Assembly (NCBI RefSeq): GCF_014645015.1
Contig: NZ_BMLC01000001.1
Span: 1,372,299-1,436,298 of the forward strand
Source: Salinibacterium xinjiangense
Lineage (GTDB): Bacteria > Actinomycetota > Actinomycetes > Actinomycetales > Microbacteriaceae
Reading direction: 5' to 3'
Length of the DNA stretch: 64,000 nt
Under the pieces are notes generated by a model, which made no database searches, was not told the origin of the DNA, and was given only the letters and a program-made list of their open reading frames with translations. Of the stretch, positions 7,672 through 17,237 are shown in pieces. Position numbers and translations under genes: made by a program. Each line of letters starts with the position of its first letter. The stretch's first letter is position 1.

Positions 7672-9981
7672 GTGACCACCTCGCAGTCTCGATCAAGCAC
7701 ATCTCTTCCCGATACAGTGACGAACGCCGCGGCCACCCCCGAAAAAATTCAGCCGTATGCCGCACTCGGGCTCAAGCAAGACGAGTACCTGAAGATCCGC
7801 GAGATTCTCGGCCGGCGACCCACGAGCGGAGAACTCGCCATGTACTCGGTGATGTGGAGCGAACACTGCTCCTACAAGAGCAGCAAGAACTACCTTCGAC
7901 AGTTCGGCCAGAAGGTCAGCCCGAAGATGAAGAAGAACCTCATGGTCGGCATGGGCGAGAATGCCGGTGTCGTGGATGTCGGTGAAGGCTGGGCTGTCAC
8001 CTTCAAGATCGAGAGCCACAACCACCCCAGCTTCATCGAGCCGTTCCAGGGCGCAGCGACGGGTGTTGGCGGCATCGTCCGCGACATCATCTCCATGGGC
8101 GCCAGGCCAGTCGCCGTGATGGATGCCCTGCGCTTCGGCCACATCGACGACCCCGATACCGCCCGCATCGTGCACGGCGTCGTCTCGGGCATTTCGTTCT
8201 ACGCGAACTGCCTCGGCCTGCCGAACATCGGTGGAGAGACCTACTTCGACTCCGTCTACCAGGCCAACCCTCTCGTCAACGCCCTCGCCGTGGGTGTGCT
8301 GCGCCACGAGGACCTGCACCTGGCGAACGCCCGCGGCGTCGGCAACAAGGTGGTGCTGTTCGGTGCCCGCACCGGCGGAGATGGCATCGGCGGGGCATCC
8401 ATTCTCGCGTCAGACAGCTTCAGTGCTGGCGGTCCGACCAAGCGGCCGGCGGTGCAGGTCGGCGACCCCTTCGCCGAGAAGGTGCTCATCGAGTGCTGCC
8501 TCGAGCTCTTCAAGCTCGGGCTCGTAGAGGGAATCCAGGATCTGGGCGCCGCCGGAATCTCGTGCGCGACGAGCGAGCTCGCCTCCAACGGCGACGGTGG
8601 CATGTTCATCGACCTCGAGCAGGTGCTGCTGCGCGACCCGACGCTGACCGCCGAAGAGATCCTGATGTCGGAGAGCCAGGAGCGCATGATGGCGATCGTG
8701 ACGCCCGAGAAGCTCGACGACTTCCTGGCAGTCGTGGCGAAATGGGATGTCGAGACGAGCGTGCTCGGCGAGGTCACCGACACCGGTCGACTCATCATCA
8801 ACTGGCGAGGCGAAGAGATCGTCAACGTCGAGCCGCGCACCGTCGCCGTCGACGGTCCCGTCTACGACCGGCCCGTCGCTTATCCGACCTGGATCGACGC
8901 GCTACAGGCAGACACCACCGCCTCACTGCCCCGCTCCGCCGACCTCCGCACCGACATGCTCGCGCTGCTCGGCTCCGCCAACCTCAGCGACAAGAGCTGG
9001 ATCACCAACCAATACGACAAGTACGTGCTCGGCAACACCGCGCTCAGCTTCCCCGACGACGGCGGAATGGTGCGCATCGACGAGGAATCCGGTCTCGGAT
9101 TCGCCGTCGCTACCGACGCCAACGGTCGGTACAGCCAGCTCGACCCCTACCGCGGAGCCCAGCTCGCCCTCGCAGAGGCGTTCCGCAACGTGGCGGCGAC
9201 CGGAGCGACACCGGTCGCGGTCAGCGACTGCCTGAACTTCGGCTCGCCCGAGAACCCGGAGGTGATGTGGCAGTTCAGCAAGACTGTCGAAGCCCTCTCT
9301 GATGGATGCCTCGAACTCGAGATCCCGGTCACCGGCGGCAACGTGTCGTTCTACAACCAGACGGGTGACCAGCCCATCCACCCGACACCGGTCATCGCCG
9401 TACTCGGAACCATCGCCAACGTCGGCCGCCGCATCCCCTCCGGATGGCAGGACGAGGGCAACAACATCTACCTGCTCGGCATCACCCGCAACGAGCTCGA
9501 CGGCTCCGCCTGGGCCGGCACCGTGCACGATCACCTCGGCGGCATGCCGCCCATCGTCGACCTCGGCGGCGAGATGAAACTTGCGGCGCTGATCGCAGCC
9601 GGCGGGGAGCAGAGCCTCGTGGCATCCGCTCACGACCTTGCCGACGGTGGCCTCAGCCAGGCACTTGCCGAGGCCGTCATGCGCTTCGGCGTGGGCGCGC
9701 GCGTCTGGATCACCGAGATCATGGGCCGCGACAGCGTGGATGCCACGGCCGCCCTGTTCAGCGAATCGACGGGCCGCATGCTCGTGAGTGTGCCGCGTGA
9801 AGACGATGTTCGCTTTCAGGGGCTGTGCGAGGGGCGCAAGTATCCGTTCCTGCGCATCGGCGTCACCGAGAACAGCGGCGAGCTCGAGGTGCAGGATGAG
9901 TTCACGATCTCCATCGACGAGCTGCGCAGCGTGCACCGCGCGACCATGGCGAACCGGTTCGGGGCGGTCATCGGGCAGTAG
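7672..9981 (+). CDS. purL: Phosphoribosylformylglycinamidine synthase subunit PurL
   Basis: The 769-residue protein is a small-type PurL. It shows [42 protein letters not shown] (ATP/FGAR site), [37 protein letters not shown] and, in the duplicated second half, [15 protein letters not shown] and [14 protein letters not shown]. It forms FGAM from FGAR with PurS and PurQ. GTG at 7672 is chosen because GGAG lies five bases upstream and because it fits the leader length seen for purS and purA; a further in-frame GTG at 7618 would put the start upstream of the promoter-like box. Confidence 0.96.
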   Translation: MTTSQSRSSTSLPDTVTNAAATPEKIQPYAALGLKQDEYLKIREILGRRPTSGELAMYSVMWSEHCSYKSSKNYLRQFGQKVSPKMKKNLMVGMGENAGVVDVGEGWAVTFKIESHNHPSFIEPFQGAATGVGGIVRDIISMGARPVAVMDALRFGHIDDPDTARIVHGVVSGISFYANCLGLPNIGGETYFDSVYQANPLVNALAVGVLRHEDLHLANARGVGNKVVLFGARTGGDGIGGASILASDSFSAGGPTKRPAVQVGDPFAEKVLIECCLELFKLGLVEGIQDLGAAGISCATSELASNGDGGMFIDLEQVLLRDPTLTAEEILMSESQERMMAIVTPEKLDDFLAVVAKWDVETSVLGEVTDTGRLIINWRGEEIVNVEPRTVAVDGPVYDRPVAYPTWIDALQADTTASLPRSADLRTDMLALLGSANLSDKSWITNQYDKYVLGNTALSFPDDGGMVRIDEESGLGFAVATDANGRYSQLDPYRGAQLALAEAFRNVAATGATPVAVSDCLNFGSPENPEVMWQFSKTVEALSDGCLELEIPVTGGNVSFYNQTGDQPIHPTPVIAVLGTIANVGRRIPSGWQDEGNNIYLLGITRNELDGSAWAGTVHDHLGGMPPIVDLGGEMKLAALIAAGGEQSLVASAHDLADGGLSQALAEAVMRFGVGARVWITEIMGRDSVDATAALFSESTGRMLVSVPREDDVRFQGLCEGRKYPFLRIGVTENSGELEVQDEFTISIDELRSVHRATMANRFGAVIGQ

Positions 9982-10001
9982 CTCAACCCAGCAAGCGCAG
10001 G

Positions 10002-10049
10002 CAGCACTCGTGTTCGCCAGCACTCGTCTGCGCCAGCATTCGTCTGCGC
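10002..10049. repeat. 16-bp tandem repeat x3 between convergent genes
   Basis: Three 16-bp units of CAGCACTCGTCTGCGC (the first differs at three positions, the third at one) fill the gap between the purL stop and the stop of the convergent downstream gene. Confidence 0.8.
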
Positions 10050-10573
10050 TAGAACTCGTCGAGCAGGCCCAGCCTGTCGGCGAGGTAGATGTCGAGACGG
10101 CGCGGCGGATCCGTGGCGTGCCACCGCACCATGACGATCCCATCCTGCAGTGACAGGATGCCGCTGCCGCCCGCGAGGGCAACGGCACTGAGGTCGACCG
10201 GGCTGTAGTCGAAGTTCACCACCTCACCCTCGGGAAACTTCCCCCGTGCGGCGGCCCGGCGGTCGTCACGACGGGCCTCGGCCTCGGCGGACCTGTTCGT
10301 GACCGCGCGGAGCGGCACAATCGCGCGGGTGACGCTGCCGGTCTCGTAGAGCCGGGCATCCCGATCGATCAGCAGCACCCCCAGCCGCCAGGCCCGACCG
10401 GCGTTCACCATCTTCGTGGAGGTGGAGATCGGCCCGAGGCCGCGGCCGGCCTTCACCGTGCCGAGCGCTTCGTCGTGGGTGCCGCGCGCCTCGAGGTCAG
10501 CCACCGTGCGCTGCAGCAGCGCGGCGAGCACTGCGGCCGCCCCGGCCCCGGGATTCTCGTCAGGCTGATCCAT
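10049..10573 (-). CDS. Hypothetical protein, 174 residues
   Basis: I do not recognise a characterised family. The protein starts at ATG 10573 with a short Pro/Gly/Ala-rich N-terminus and then LAALLQRTVADLEARGTHDEALGTVKAGRGLGPISTSTKMV, a continuous amphipathic and basic region. The C-terminal half is beta-rich, with FPEGEVVNFDYSPVDL, GSGILSLQDGIVMVRWH and the tail YLADRLGLLDEF. No signal peptide or membrane segment is visible, so it is probably cytoplasmic. It is convergent with purL. Confidence 0.75.
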   Translation of the reverse strand: MDQPDENPGAGAAAVLAALLQRTVADLEARGTHDEALGTVKAGRGLGPISTSTKMVNAGRAWRLGVLLIDRDARLYETGSVTRAIVPLRAVTNRSAEAEARRDDRRAAARGKFPEGEVVNFDYSPVDLSAVALAGGSGILSLQDGIVMVRWHATDPPRRLDIYLADRLGLLDEF

Positions 10574-10654
10574 CCCCCCAGTCTGCCCGGTCTGCGATGC
10601 GGTCTCCCCCAGTGCCAGTGATCTGCCCCAGCGCCATTGTTCTGCCCCGAGGCG

Positions 10655-10719
10655 CCAGTGAGGTGACGCAAACTGCTGTGTACCGCGCCGCATTACCGCT
10701 GTTCGCGTCACCTCGGTGG
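10655..10719. repeat. Family B palindromic element, copy 1 (upstream of DUF559 gene)
   Basis: The left arm GAGGTGACGCAAACTGC and right arm GCTGTTCGCGTCACCTC pair over 17 bp with two mismatches, and pairing extends outward to CCA/TGG. A closely related element in the same orientation lies at 11701-11759, so the two bracket the gene at 10782-11663. Confidence 0.8.
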
Positions 10720-10781
10720 TATGCAGCAGAAGCTGGGGAGGGATCATCCCGTGCATCCCTGACAGCGCGCATACTCTCCGG

Positions 10782-11663
10782 ATGTCCCGGCCGCCGTCAC
10801 CGCTCCCCCATGACCTGACGGGCCGGGTGTTCACGACGGCGGAGGCTCACGAGCACAGGGTGACCGCGTCCCGGCTGCGCGGCTCGGACCTGCGCCATCC
10901 GTTCCATGGGGTGCACACCCTGCGTGCGCCCGTCTCCATCGTGGATCTCGCGCGCGCATACGCCGCACGGATGCCTCAGCACGAAATGTTTTCGCACACG
11001 ACGGCGGCGAGCATCCATCGCCTGAGAATGCCGGAGAATTTCGCGGAACTGTCTCTCTACGTGGCTGCACTCGCGTCGCACCGTGCACCCAGGTCGCACG
11101 GCATCGTGGGGCACAAGAGCACCGTCACCCCAGCGACGGTGGACGGGCTTCGGGTCGCATCACCGATCGACACGTGGGTGCAGTGCGCCAGCATCCTGCC
11201 CCTCGACGACCTGGTCGTCATGGGCGATGGCCTGCTGAAGCGACACAGCCCGACCGCGACCATCGACAGGCTCGAGGGACATGTCGACTCGTTGCGCGGC
11301 GTGCGTGGGCTCAGGCTGTTGCGGTTGGCGCTGCGGGAGATGCGCCCGCGCACGGATTCACCGCGGGAGACGGTGCTGCGGCTGCTCATCGTGCGTGCGG
11401 GATTCCCCGAGCCCGAGGTCAATGGCCGCATCCACAATGAGTATGGCGCCCTGATCGCTCACGGCGACCTCGTGTTCCGCAGGCAGAAGGTCGTGCTCGA
11501 ATACGACGGTGGCGGTCATCGGGGGAAGCGCCAGTACTTTCGCGACATCTACCGTCTCGACGACATCATGGAGGAGCAGTGGCGGGTCATCCGCGTCGAC
11601 AACGACCTGCTGAACCGACCGGCCACCCTCTTCTCGAAGCTGCGTCGCGCTCTCGAGCCCTGA
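10782..11663 (+). CDS. DUF559-type (Vsr-like) endonuclease-domain protein
   Basis: The 293-residue protein has an N-terminal winged-helix-like region, with LTGRVFTTAEAHEHRVTASRL and HPFHGVHTLRAP as often seen in AbiEi-type antitoxin N-domains. Its C-terminal domain resembles the DUF559/Vsr PD-(D/E)xK nuclease fold: GDLVFRRQKVVLEYDGGGHRG supplies an acidic residue then the E-Y-D-G core, followed by RDIYRLDDIMEEQWRVIRV. Such proteins are common and multi-copy in Actinobacteria with no proven function. The start ATG at 10782 begins the recognisable domain. The gene is bracketed by two related palindromes 62 bp upstream and 37 bp downstream, which is unusual. Confidence 0.75.
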   Translation: MSRPPSPLPHDLTGRVFTTAEAHEHRVTASRLRGSDLRHPFHGVHTLRAPVSIVDLARAYAARMPQHEMFSHTTAASIHRLRMPENFAELSLYVAALASHRAPRSHGIVGHKSTVTPATVDGLRVASPIDTWVQCASILPLDDLVVMGDGLLKRHSPTATIDRLEGHVDSLRGVRGLRLLRLALREMRPRTDSPRETVLRLLIVRAGFPEPEVNGRIHNEYGALIAHGDLVFRRQKVVLEYDGGGHRGKRQYFRDIYRLDDIMEEQWRVIRVDNDLLNRPATLFSKLRRALEP

Positions 11664-11700
11664 CTCCGGATACCGCAGCGCGCCGGATGCACCGGATGCA

Positions 11701-11759
11701 CCGAGGTGACCCAAACCGCTGTCATCCCTGCGCAATGACGACGGTTAGCGTCACCTCGG
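11701..11759. repeat. Family B palindromic element, copy 2 (downstream of DUF559 gene)
   Basis: CCGAGGTGACCCAAACCG (11701-11718) pairs with CGGTTAGCGTCACCTCGG (11742-11759) with two mismatches in 18 bp. Arms and part of the loop (CGCTGT, then CTGCGCAATGAC) align with copy 1 at 10655-10719 in the same orientation. Confidence 0.8.
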
Positions 11760-11796
11760 ACAGTGCCGCGACGCGGCCGACAGGATGACCGCGCGG

Positions 11797-12732
11797 CTAT
11801 ACGTCGAAGTCGCGGCCAATCCACTCCTCGGCGAGGGCCCAGATGTGGCCGCCGAACTCACGCGAACCACTCGTTCCGGTGGGATGCTGCAGCACGGGCC
11901 GCCCGCGGGTCAGATACTGCGGTCCCACGAGTTCGCCACCGGTGAAGGATGGATCCAGCGCGGCGCGAACCGTGGGAGCGGCTCCACGGTTCTTGCCCTG
12001 CGTTGCGAACACGAGCGCCGCCGCACCGGCGCGCATGAGCGGGGTGCGATCCGCGATGCCCGGGCGCAGTGGCGTGAGGCCGTCGATGGCGTAGCCCGGG
12101 TGGGCGAGCACAGCCGTGACATCCGGAACCTTGCCGAACGTCGACGACTGACGAACGCGGCGGTCAAGTTCGATGATGAAGCCCTGCATCGCGTGCTTCG
12201 AGAGCGCGTAGGCGCGGAAGAAGGTGTAGCCGCGCTTGCTCAACATGTCACCAGGGTTCGGCAACATCAGAAGGGTGCTCAGGCTGCCGAGCCCGACGAC
12301 CCGGCTGCCTTCGGTGCGGGTGAGGGCCGGCCAGGCCAGGGCGGTGAGCGCGAAGTGCCCGATGAAGTTGGTGGCCATCGTCAGTTCGAAGCCGTCGACC
12401 GATTCCTTGCGCTGCCCCGAACCCGTGGTGGCCCCGGCGTTCAGGATGAGCCCGTCGAGGCGACCGTAGTCCGCGAGCCTGCTTCCGGCTTCGTGCACGG
12501 AGTCGAGCGAGGCGAGGTCCAGGGTGAGCGTGTCGATGGATGCCCCGGCCACATTTCCGCGGATCGATGAGGCCGCCAACCCGGCCCGCGCGGGGCTGCG
12601 CGACGCAAGCACCACGTGGGCACCGGTCGACGCAAGTTGCTCGGCGGTGAAGTACCCGAGCCCGGCATTGCCGCCCGTCACCACGAACGTGCGGCCGTCC
12701 TGGCGGGGCGGGTGTGACGGGTTCCAGCTCAT
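11797..12732 (-). CDS. Short-chain dehydrogenase/reductase
   Basis: The 311-residue SDR has the NAD(P)-binding motif TGGNAGLG at residues 19-26, the NAG motif at 98-100, a candidate catalytic Ser150 in GLGSLS and the catalytic pair Tyr175/Lys179 in YALSK. The Arg in SRSPARA after beta-2 suggests NADP(H) preference. Length and the extended C-terminus match the retinol-dehydrogenase-like or WWOX-like SDR group, whose substrates are varied. It is monocistronic, with chorismate mutase upstream on the same strand but 46 bp away. Confidence 0.88.
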   Translation of the reverse strand: MSWNPSHPPRQDGRTFVVTGGNAGLGYFTAEQLASTGAHVVLASRSPARAGLAASSIRGNVAGASIDTLTLDLASLDSVHEAGSRLADYGRLDGLILNAGATTGSGQRKESVDGFELTMATNFIGHFALTALAWPALTRTEGSRVVGLGSLSTLLMLPNPGDMLSKRGYTFFRAYALSKHAMQGFIIELDRRVRQSSTFGKVPDVTAVLAHPGYAIDGLTPLRPGIADRTPLMRAGAAALVFATQGKNRGAAPTVRAALDPSFTGGELVGPQYLTRGRPVLQHPTGTSGSREFGGHIWALAEEWIGRDFDV

Positions 12733-12778
12733 ACGACGAGCGTACGCGGCGCAACTGGACGAAGGGCGACAGCGCCGC

Positions 12779-13105
12779 CTATTTCTGTGTTTCTATCGCG
12801 CCGGTGGAGGCGATCTGCTCGTGGTGGTGAATGACCTCCGCGACGATGAAGTTGAGAAACTTCTCCGCGAAGGCCGGATCGAGCCTGGCGTCTTCGGCGA
12901 GCGCCCTAAGCCTGGCGATCTGCACCTTCTCGCGCCCGGGGTCAGAAGCGGGCAGTCCGGTGCTGGCCTTGAGCCTGCCGACGGTCTGGGTGAACTTGAA
13001 GCGCTCGGCGAGGAGGTGGATCAGCGCCGCGTCGATGTTGTCGATGCTGCGTCGAAGGCTCGTGAGTTCGGCCGATGCCTCTTCCGCTTCGTCATTCATG
13101 CTCAT
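12779..13105 (-). CDS. Chorismate mutase (AroQ-type)
   Basis: The 108-residue all-helical protein matches the AroQ class: LRRSIDNIDAALIHLLAERFKFTQTVGRLKA holds the conserved Arg, Leu and Asp of helix 1 and the active-site Lys. It is followed by DPGREKVQIARLRALAEDARLDPAFAEKFLNFIVAEVIHHHE. It converts chorismate to prephenate for phenylalanine and tyrosine synthesis. No signal peptide is present, so it is the cytoplasmic form. Standalone enzymes of this length in Actinobacteria often need DAHP synthase for full activity; that is known of other species and not shown here. Confidence 0.9.
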   Translation of the reverse strand: MSMNDEAEEASAELTSLRRSIDNIDAALIHLLAERFKFTQTVGRLKASTGLPASDPGREKVQIARLRALAEDARLDPAFAEKFLNFIVAEVIHHHEQIASTGAIETQK

Positions 13106-13147
13106 GGTGACACGCTAGCGGCTGGGGGGATGCTGCGTGAATCTGCA

Positions 13148-13774
13148 TCAGCTGGTGGCGGCAGCGAACCGGGCCACGCGGGCCACGAGCCCGGCCCTGA
13201 CCTCGGGCCAGTCATCCACGATGATCGAATAGACCGCGGCGTCTCGCCAGGTGCCGTCAGCCCGGCGCTGGTCGCGCCTCGTGACTCCCTCGAATCGCGC
13301 ACCGAGTTTGGCGATCGCAGCTCGAGATCGCGCATTGGCCGCATCGGCCTGCAGCTTGATCCTGCCAAAACCATGGTCGAAGGCCTCACCCAGCATGAGC
13401 AGTTTCGATTCCGGATTGACCGCAGAACCCCAGACCGACGGCGAATACGCCGTCCATCCGATGTGTGCGCGCTCCCTGTCGAGCTCGAAATCACCCAGCG
13501 TGGAGGTGCCGACCAGGGTTGGTTCCGGCATGGTGCCGTCGTGCAGCCAGACCCCGTAAACGTTGGCGACATCGCGGCGGTAGTAGTCATGGGCGAACTC
13601 GATGAAACCAGCCTCCGTCGATGGCAGCCCCGCCGTACCTCCGCCATACCCGCCTTCGAAGACGTCGGCCCTGCCGATCGCACGGAAAAGGGCCGGGAGG
13701 TGCTGCTCCTCGAGGGGAACGAGCCTGATGATGCTTCCTTCGAGCACGCGGGGGGCAGGTCTGGTAGTTGGCAT
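13148..13774 (-). CDS. GNAT family N-acetyltransferase (RimJ/RimL-like)
   Basis: The 208-residue protein follows the RimJ/RimL acetyltransferase pattern: an N-terminal LEGSIIRLVPLEEQHLPALFRA, a central TSTLGDFELDRERAHIGWTAYSPSVWGSAVNPESKLLML covering the acetyl-CoA-binding region, and the typical LQADAANARSRAAIAKLGARFEGVTRR. Substrates may be N-terminal residues of proteins or small amines. ATG 13774 is chosen because the domain begins shortly after; the upstream in-frame extension is Cys/Gly-rich and unlike the family. Confidence 0.85.
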   Translation of the reverse strand: MPTTRPAPRVLEGSIIRLVPLEEQHLPALFRAIGRADVFEGGYGGGTAGLPSTEAGFIEFAHDYYRRDVANVYGVWLHDGTMPEPTLVGTSTLGDFELDRERAHIGWTAYSPSVWGSAVNPESKLLMLGEAFDHGFGRIKLQADAANARSRAAIAKLGARFEGVTRRDQRRADGTWRDAAVYSIIVDDWPEVRAGLVARVARFAAATS

Positions 13775-13924
13775 ACATCCATTATGTCGGCGCCCCGCCA
13801 ACACGCCAGAACAGCGCGTCTGTCCCCCCAAGTGGAGCAAAGGTGCACCACAACAGGGGATACCCGTTTCGATGAGAGCGCGGGTTAATGGAACCTCCTG
13901 CACCACATGCTTCGAGGAGACCGG

Positions 13925-16441
13925 ATGTCACAACCGCTCCGTCACGGCATCCCCAGGGTCGCAACCATCGCCGCGACAGAGTTCAGCGCACCCGCCCAGG
14001 CGGCACGAGTGACAATCCTGCACAGCGTCCCGCTGGTTCCGGTGCGCGACATCCTTGCCGCCGTGCTGGGGGGCGACCGCGACGATCGCGACATCCTCTG
14101 GATCGATTTCGAGGGGCACACCGCGCCCTGGGAGCATCTCAGGGCGACCGTGAACGACGCCTTCGGAATCGCTCTGCCAGGCGACCCATTCGGCGCTGTC
14201 GCAGGATTCCTGCTGACGCTCGAACGACCGCTGCTGCTGGCCGTGGACCTTCACCCCGGGGTCAGTGCAGCCGTGGATTCCGGCCTGCTCGACCTCCTCG
14301 CCACCGCCCCCCACCTGTCGATCGTGGCCGTCTGCACTGGCCGCCGTGCGCTGATGGCGCGAGGTCGTCTGGAGTTCGGTGCCGTCACGGTGTCGCCCTC
14401 CGCGCTGGTGCTCGACGCTCGGGGTATCCGTGATGCCGTAGCGAAGGCTGGCCTCACCCTGACCGAAGTCGCCGCGGCGGGGTTGGCCCAGACCGCCCTC
14501 GCCCAGGCCGATGTACTGCCTGCAGCACTGGCCATGATGGAATCGGATGCCAATGTCGGCGACGATCCCGACACATACGCGATCCGCCTTCGGGCCGAGA
14601 TCTCGTTCGTGCTCGAGCTGAGGGCGCAGTCGATGTCAGACGAGCAGCTATCGGCGGCAGCATCCATCGCCGTTCCCGCTGTCATCAGCGCCCGGATGCT
14701 CGCCGACATCACCGGCCACGACGTCGACGACCTCCAGCTGCAGCAACTTATCCAGTCACGGGTCCTGCTGCGCGACGGACAGCTGCATCTCGAACCCACC
14801 CTGCGCCGGGCGGTGCTGGATGAGGCGCAGTCACGCATCCCTGGGACTCTCGCCGGGCTGCACCGAGCGGTCGCCCGGCATCTCCTCGCTTCGGGCAGGA
14901 CGTTCGAGGCGCTCACCCACTTCGCGCACGCCGGAGACTGGAAGACGCTTATCGAGACGATCGATGAATCGCTCATCGGGCTGATGGCCGAAGACCCGCA
15001 AGCCCTGCAGCGGATCATCCTCGACCTGCCGCGAACGGTTCGCGACGAGCATCCACGACTGAGCCTGTATCTGGAATACGAGTGGAAGCGCAGCGACAAC
15101 GATTCGCCGCCCTACCTTGCCGTCACCAGAAGAATGCCGGCCACACTCTCGCGGCTTCCTGACGTCATGGCACCGTGGGACCGGCTGCTTTCGCTACTCA
15201 CGAGGTCGCTCATGCTCCGGCTGAAGAGCGACTATCCCGGTGCCCTGGAGACCGCCGACGAACTCGACGCGCTGCTGGCTACCGACGACATGATCGAGCA
15301 ACCTTCGCTCGTGCTGGCGGAGGCGCACTTCCAGGGAGGAATGTGTCGGCTGCTCGGCCTCGATCTGGTCGGTGCGCGGGAGAGCTTCCACCGCAGCGCC
15401 GAGCTGGCGCGCGGGTTCGACAATGCGCTCCATCAGTCGTCAGCGCGGGCCACAGCAGCGCTCGCACTGACCCGTGCCCTCGAGGGTGAGATCGAGCAGG
15501 CATCCTCCCTGCTGCTGGCCCTCGATGTCGATGCGATGGTGGACACGTCCATGCTGGTGGCGAACGCACTGGTGGCCATCAGCAGGATGAATCCGCGGGA
15601 CGCTCGCCACTGGATCGCCCAGCTCGGCGAACTGCGCGCCGGTGACGAATTCTGGCCCTTCGCGGTGCACGCCGGGAACCGTTACGGCCTCTACTGGGGC
15701 GACCCGGTAGAGACCGATTCCGACCTCGACCGCGCCTGGGCCGAGCACGGTGACCAACTCGTCGCGGGGTCGACCGCCCAGGTGCTGCTCACAAGCGATG
15801 CCGCAGACCTCGCGCTACTCCTCGGCCAGCTACCGAGAGCCGAAGCCGCCCTCGACCAGGCCACGGTTCGCAACACCTGGATCTCGGTGTGCCGGGCGAG
15901 GCTCGCGCTGCTGGCGGGCAACCCGAAACATGCGCTGCTGTTCATTCTCGAGGGGCAGGGGCGCGGCCGCACCGAGCGCCACGGCCAGCTCGACCTCGCT
16001 GTGCTGCGCGCGGCCTCCGAGCACGCCCTGGAACGCGATGAGGATGCGACGGCGTCGCTTCTGCGCGCCATCAACAAGTCGAACAGGTCGGGTGTGATCG
16101 TGCCGTTCCACCTGCTCCCGCTGGAGACACTGGGCTCGCTCGCTGCGCTTCATCCTGATGCCGAGGCTTTCGTCGCCCGGCACGGGCTGCGTGGCACCAG
16201 CTATCTCGCCCCGTACCAGACACTCGCGGGGGCACTCAGCGAGCGGGAACTCGTGGTACTGCGTGCGCTCGACCCTGCCGCCACCATCGAGCAGGTGGCT
16301 CGCAAACTATTCGTCGCCAGCAACACCGTGAAGGCGCAGTTGCGCAGCATCTACCGCAAGCTCAACGTCTCGACCCGCACTGAGGCTCTCCTGGTAGCCG
16401 CGGAACTCGGCCTGCTCGACGAGGATTCCCGCAGCGCCTGA
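13925..16441 (+). CDS. Large LuxR-family transcriptional regulator without visible P-loop
   Basis: The 838-residue protein ends in a LuxR-type helix-turn-helix: LSERELVVLRALDPAATIEQVARKLFVASNTVKAQLRSIYRKL. The long middle region (about 330-760) is helical and repeat-like, consistent with TPR repeats as in MalT/LAL regulators. The N-terminal ~300 residues sit where the STAND ATPase domain belongs, with ILWIDFEGH and LLLAVDLHPG strand patterns, but no Walker A GxxxxGK(S/T) is present, so it may not hydrolyse ATP. GAGGAG lies five bases before ATG 13925. It is divergent from the GNAT gene. Ligand and targets are unknown. Confidence 0.85.
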   Translation: MSQPLRHGIPRVATIAATEFSAPAQAARVTILHSVPLVPVRDILAAVLGGDRDDRDILWIDFEGHTAPWEHLRATVNDAFGIALPGDPFGAVAGFLLTLERPLLLAVDLHPGVSAAVDSGLLDLLATAPHLSIVAVCTGRRALMARGRLEFGAVTVSPSALVLDARGIRDAVAKAGLTLTEVAAAGLAQTALAQADVLPAALAMMESDANVGDDPDTYAIRLRAEISFVLELRAQSMSDEQLSAAASIAVPAVISARMLADITGHDVDDLQLQQLIQSRVLLRDGQLHLEPTLRRAVLDEAQSRIPGTLAGLHRAVARHLLASGRTFEALTHFAHAGDWKTLIETIDESLIGLMAEDPQALQRIILDLPRTVRDEHPRLSLYLEYEWKRSDNDSPPYLAVTRRMPATLSRLPDVMAPWDRLLSLLTRSLMLRLKSDYPGALETADELDALLATDDMIEQPSLVLAEAHFQGGMCRLLGLDLVGARESFHRSAELARGFDNALHQSSARATAALALTRALEGEIEQASSLLLALDVDAMVDTSMLVANALVAISRMNPRDARHWIAQLGELRAGDEFWPFAVHAGNRYGLYWGDPVETDSDLDRAWAEHGDQLVAGSTAQVLLTSDAADLALLLGQLPRAEAALDQATVRNTWISVCRARLALLAGNPKHALLFILEGQGRGRTERHGQLDLAVLRAASEHALERDEDATASLLRAINKSNRSGVIVPFHLLPLETLGSLAALHPDAEAFVARHGLRGTSYLAPYQTLAGALSERELVVLRALDPAATIEQVARKLFVASNTVKAQLRSIYRKLNVSTRTEALLVAAELGLLDEDSRSA

Positions 16442-16460
16442 CCCGACTAGCCCCGTTGTT

Positions 16461-17237
16461 CTAGCTGTTCTCACTGTCCCTGATCGACCTCGGCAGGATC
16501 ACCGTGTCTTCCAGGATCTCGTCGAGCGACCAATGCAGTTCACGCTGGCTCGCTTCGAGCTGCTCCCGGATGCGGCGCTCCACGAGCTGCTGCTCGAACG
16601 CGAGTCGTTCGTCGGCGGCACGCTCCAGTTCGCGGGACTTGAGCGCGTACGTCTCCCTCGCGATGCGTTCGCGCAATATCGATGCCGTGTTCCCCCTGAC
16701 CGCGGAATAGCGACCCACGGTGACCTTCACGGGCCCTGCCTGTCGGCTGTTCCTGGGTCGTGACGCCTGCCGCAACGAGATCGGGGTGCCCGTCGTCTCC
16801 TCGATGGCCGGGTCGAGCGTGGTCGCGGCGGGCAGCGCATCCATCCGCACATCCAGGGGCTCGTCCATCGACGCGGCACTCACCGGCTCAGCATTTACCG
16901 GTTCAGCAGTCATCGGTTCAGCAGTCATCGGCTCAGCAGTCGTCGGCTCAGCACTCATTGCGGGGCTGCCCGCCGGCCTTGTCGAGCGACGGGGAGCCGA
17001 CGGTGACGCGAAGACGGGAACCGCCGTCACCATGGTGGGCCCATTCGCAGCGATGTTCGCTGCGGTATTCGCTGTGATGCTCGCGGCGGGAGGCAGCGTA
17101 TCTTCTGCGGGAGCGAATCGCGATGATCGCGTCTCGACGACTTTCCCTGACATCGGTGTGGCTTTAGGGCTCAACTCGAGGGTCGGCAATGACTCGACTA
17201 TCCGTCGGGTCGTCAGCCTCCGCATGGCGAGCACCAT
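16461..17237 (-). CDS. Hypothetical protein with Ala-Glu-Pro repeats and C-terminal coiled coil
   Basis: The 258-residue protein is not recognised. Residues ~1-90 are Thr/Ala/Pro-rich. A pentapeptide repeat of AEPMT/AEPVN type (five units, encoded by a 15-bp minisatellite at 16876-16950) follows. The C-terminal ~85 residues form a highly charged helix (RERIARETYALKSRELERAADERLAFEQQ...) ending in SLDEILEDTVILPRSIRDS, likely a coiled coil. No signal peptide or membrane segment is clear. It is convergent with the LuxR gene, 19 bp away. Confidence 0.65.
   Translation of the reverse strand: MVLAMRRLTTRRIVESLPTLELSPKATPMSGKVVETRSSRFAPAEDTLPPAASITANTAANIAANGPTMVTAVPVFASPSAPRRSTRPAGSPAMSAEPTTAEPMTAEPMTAEPVNAEPVSAASMDEPLDVRMDALPAATTLDPAIEETTGTPISLRQASRPRNSRQAGPVKVTVGRYSAVRGNTASILRERIARETYALKSRELERAADERLAFEQQLVERRIREQLEASQRELHWSLDEILEDTVILPRSIRDSENS
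16876..16950. repeat. 15-bp minisatellite x5 in coding sequence
   Basis: Five 15-bp units of the type GCAGTCATCGGTTCA are present with a few substitutions. On the minus strand they encode Ala-Glu-Pro-Met/Val-Thr/Asn repeats in the protein at 16461-17237. Confidence 0.85.

Noticed and set aside
8923..10188. Minus-strand open frame of 421 codons opposite purL
   Set aside because: purL is unmistakable on the plus strand; the antisense product is compositionally biased without motifs.
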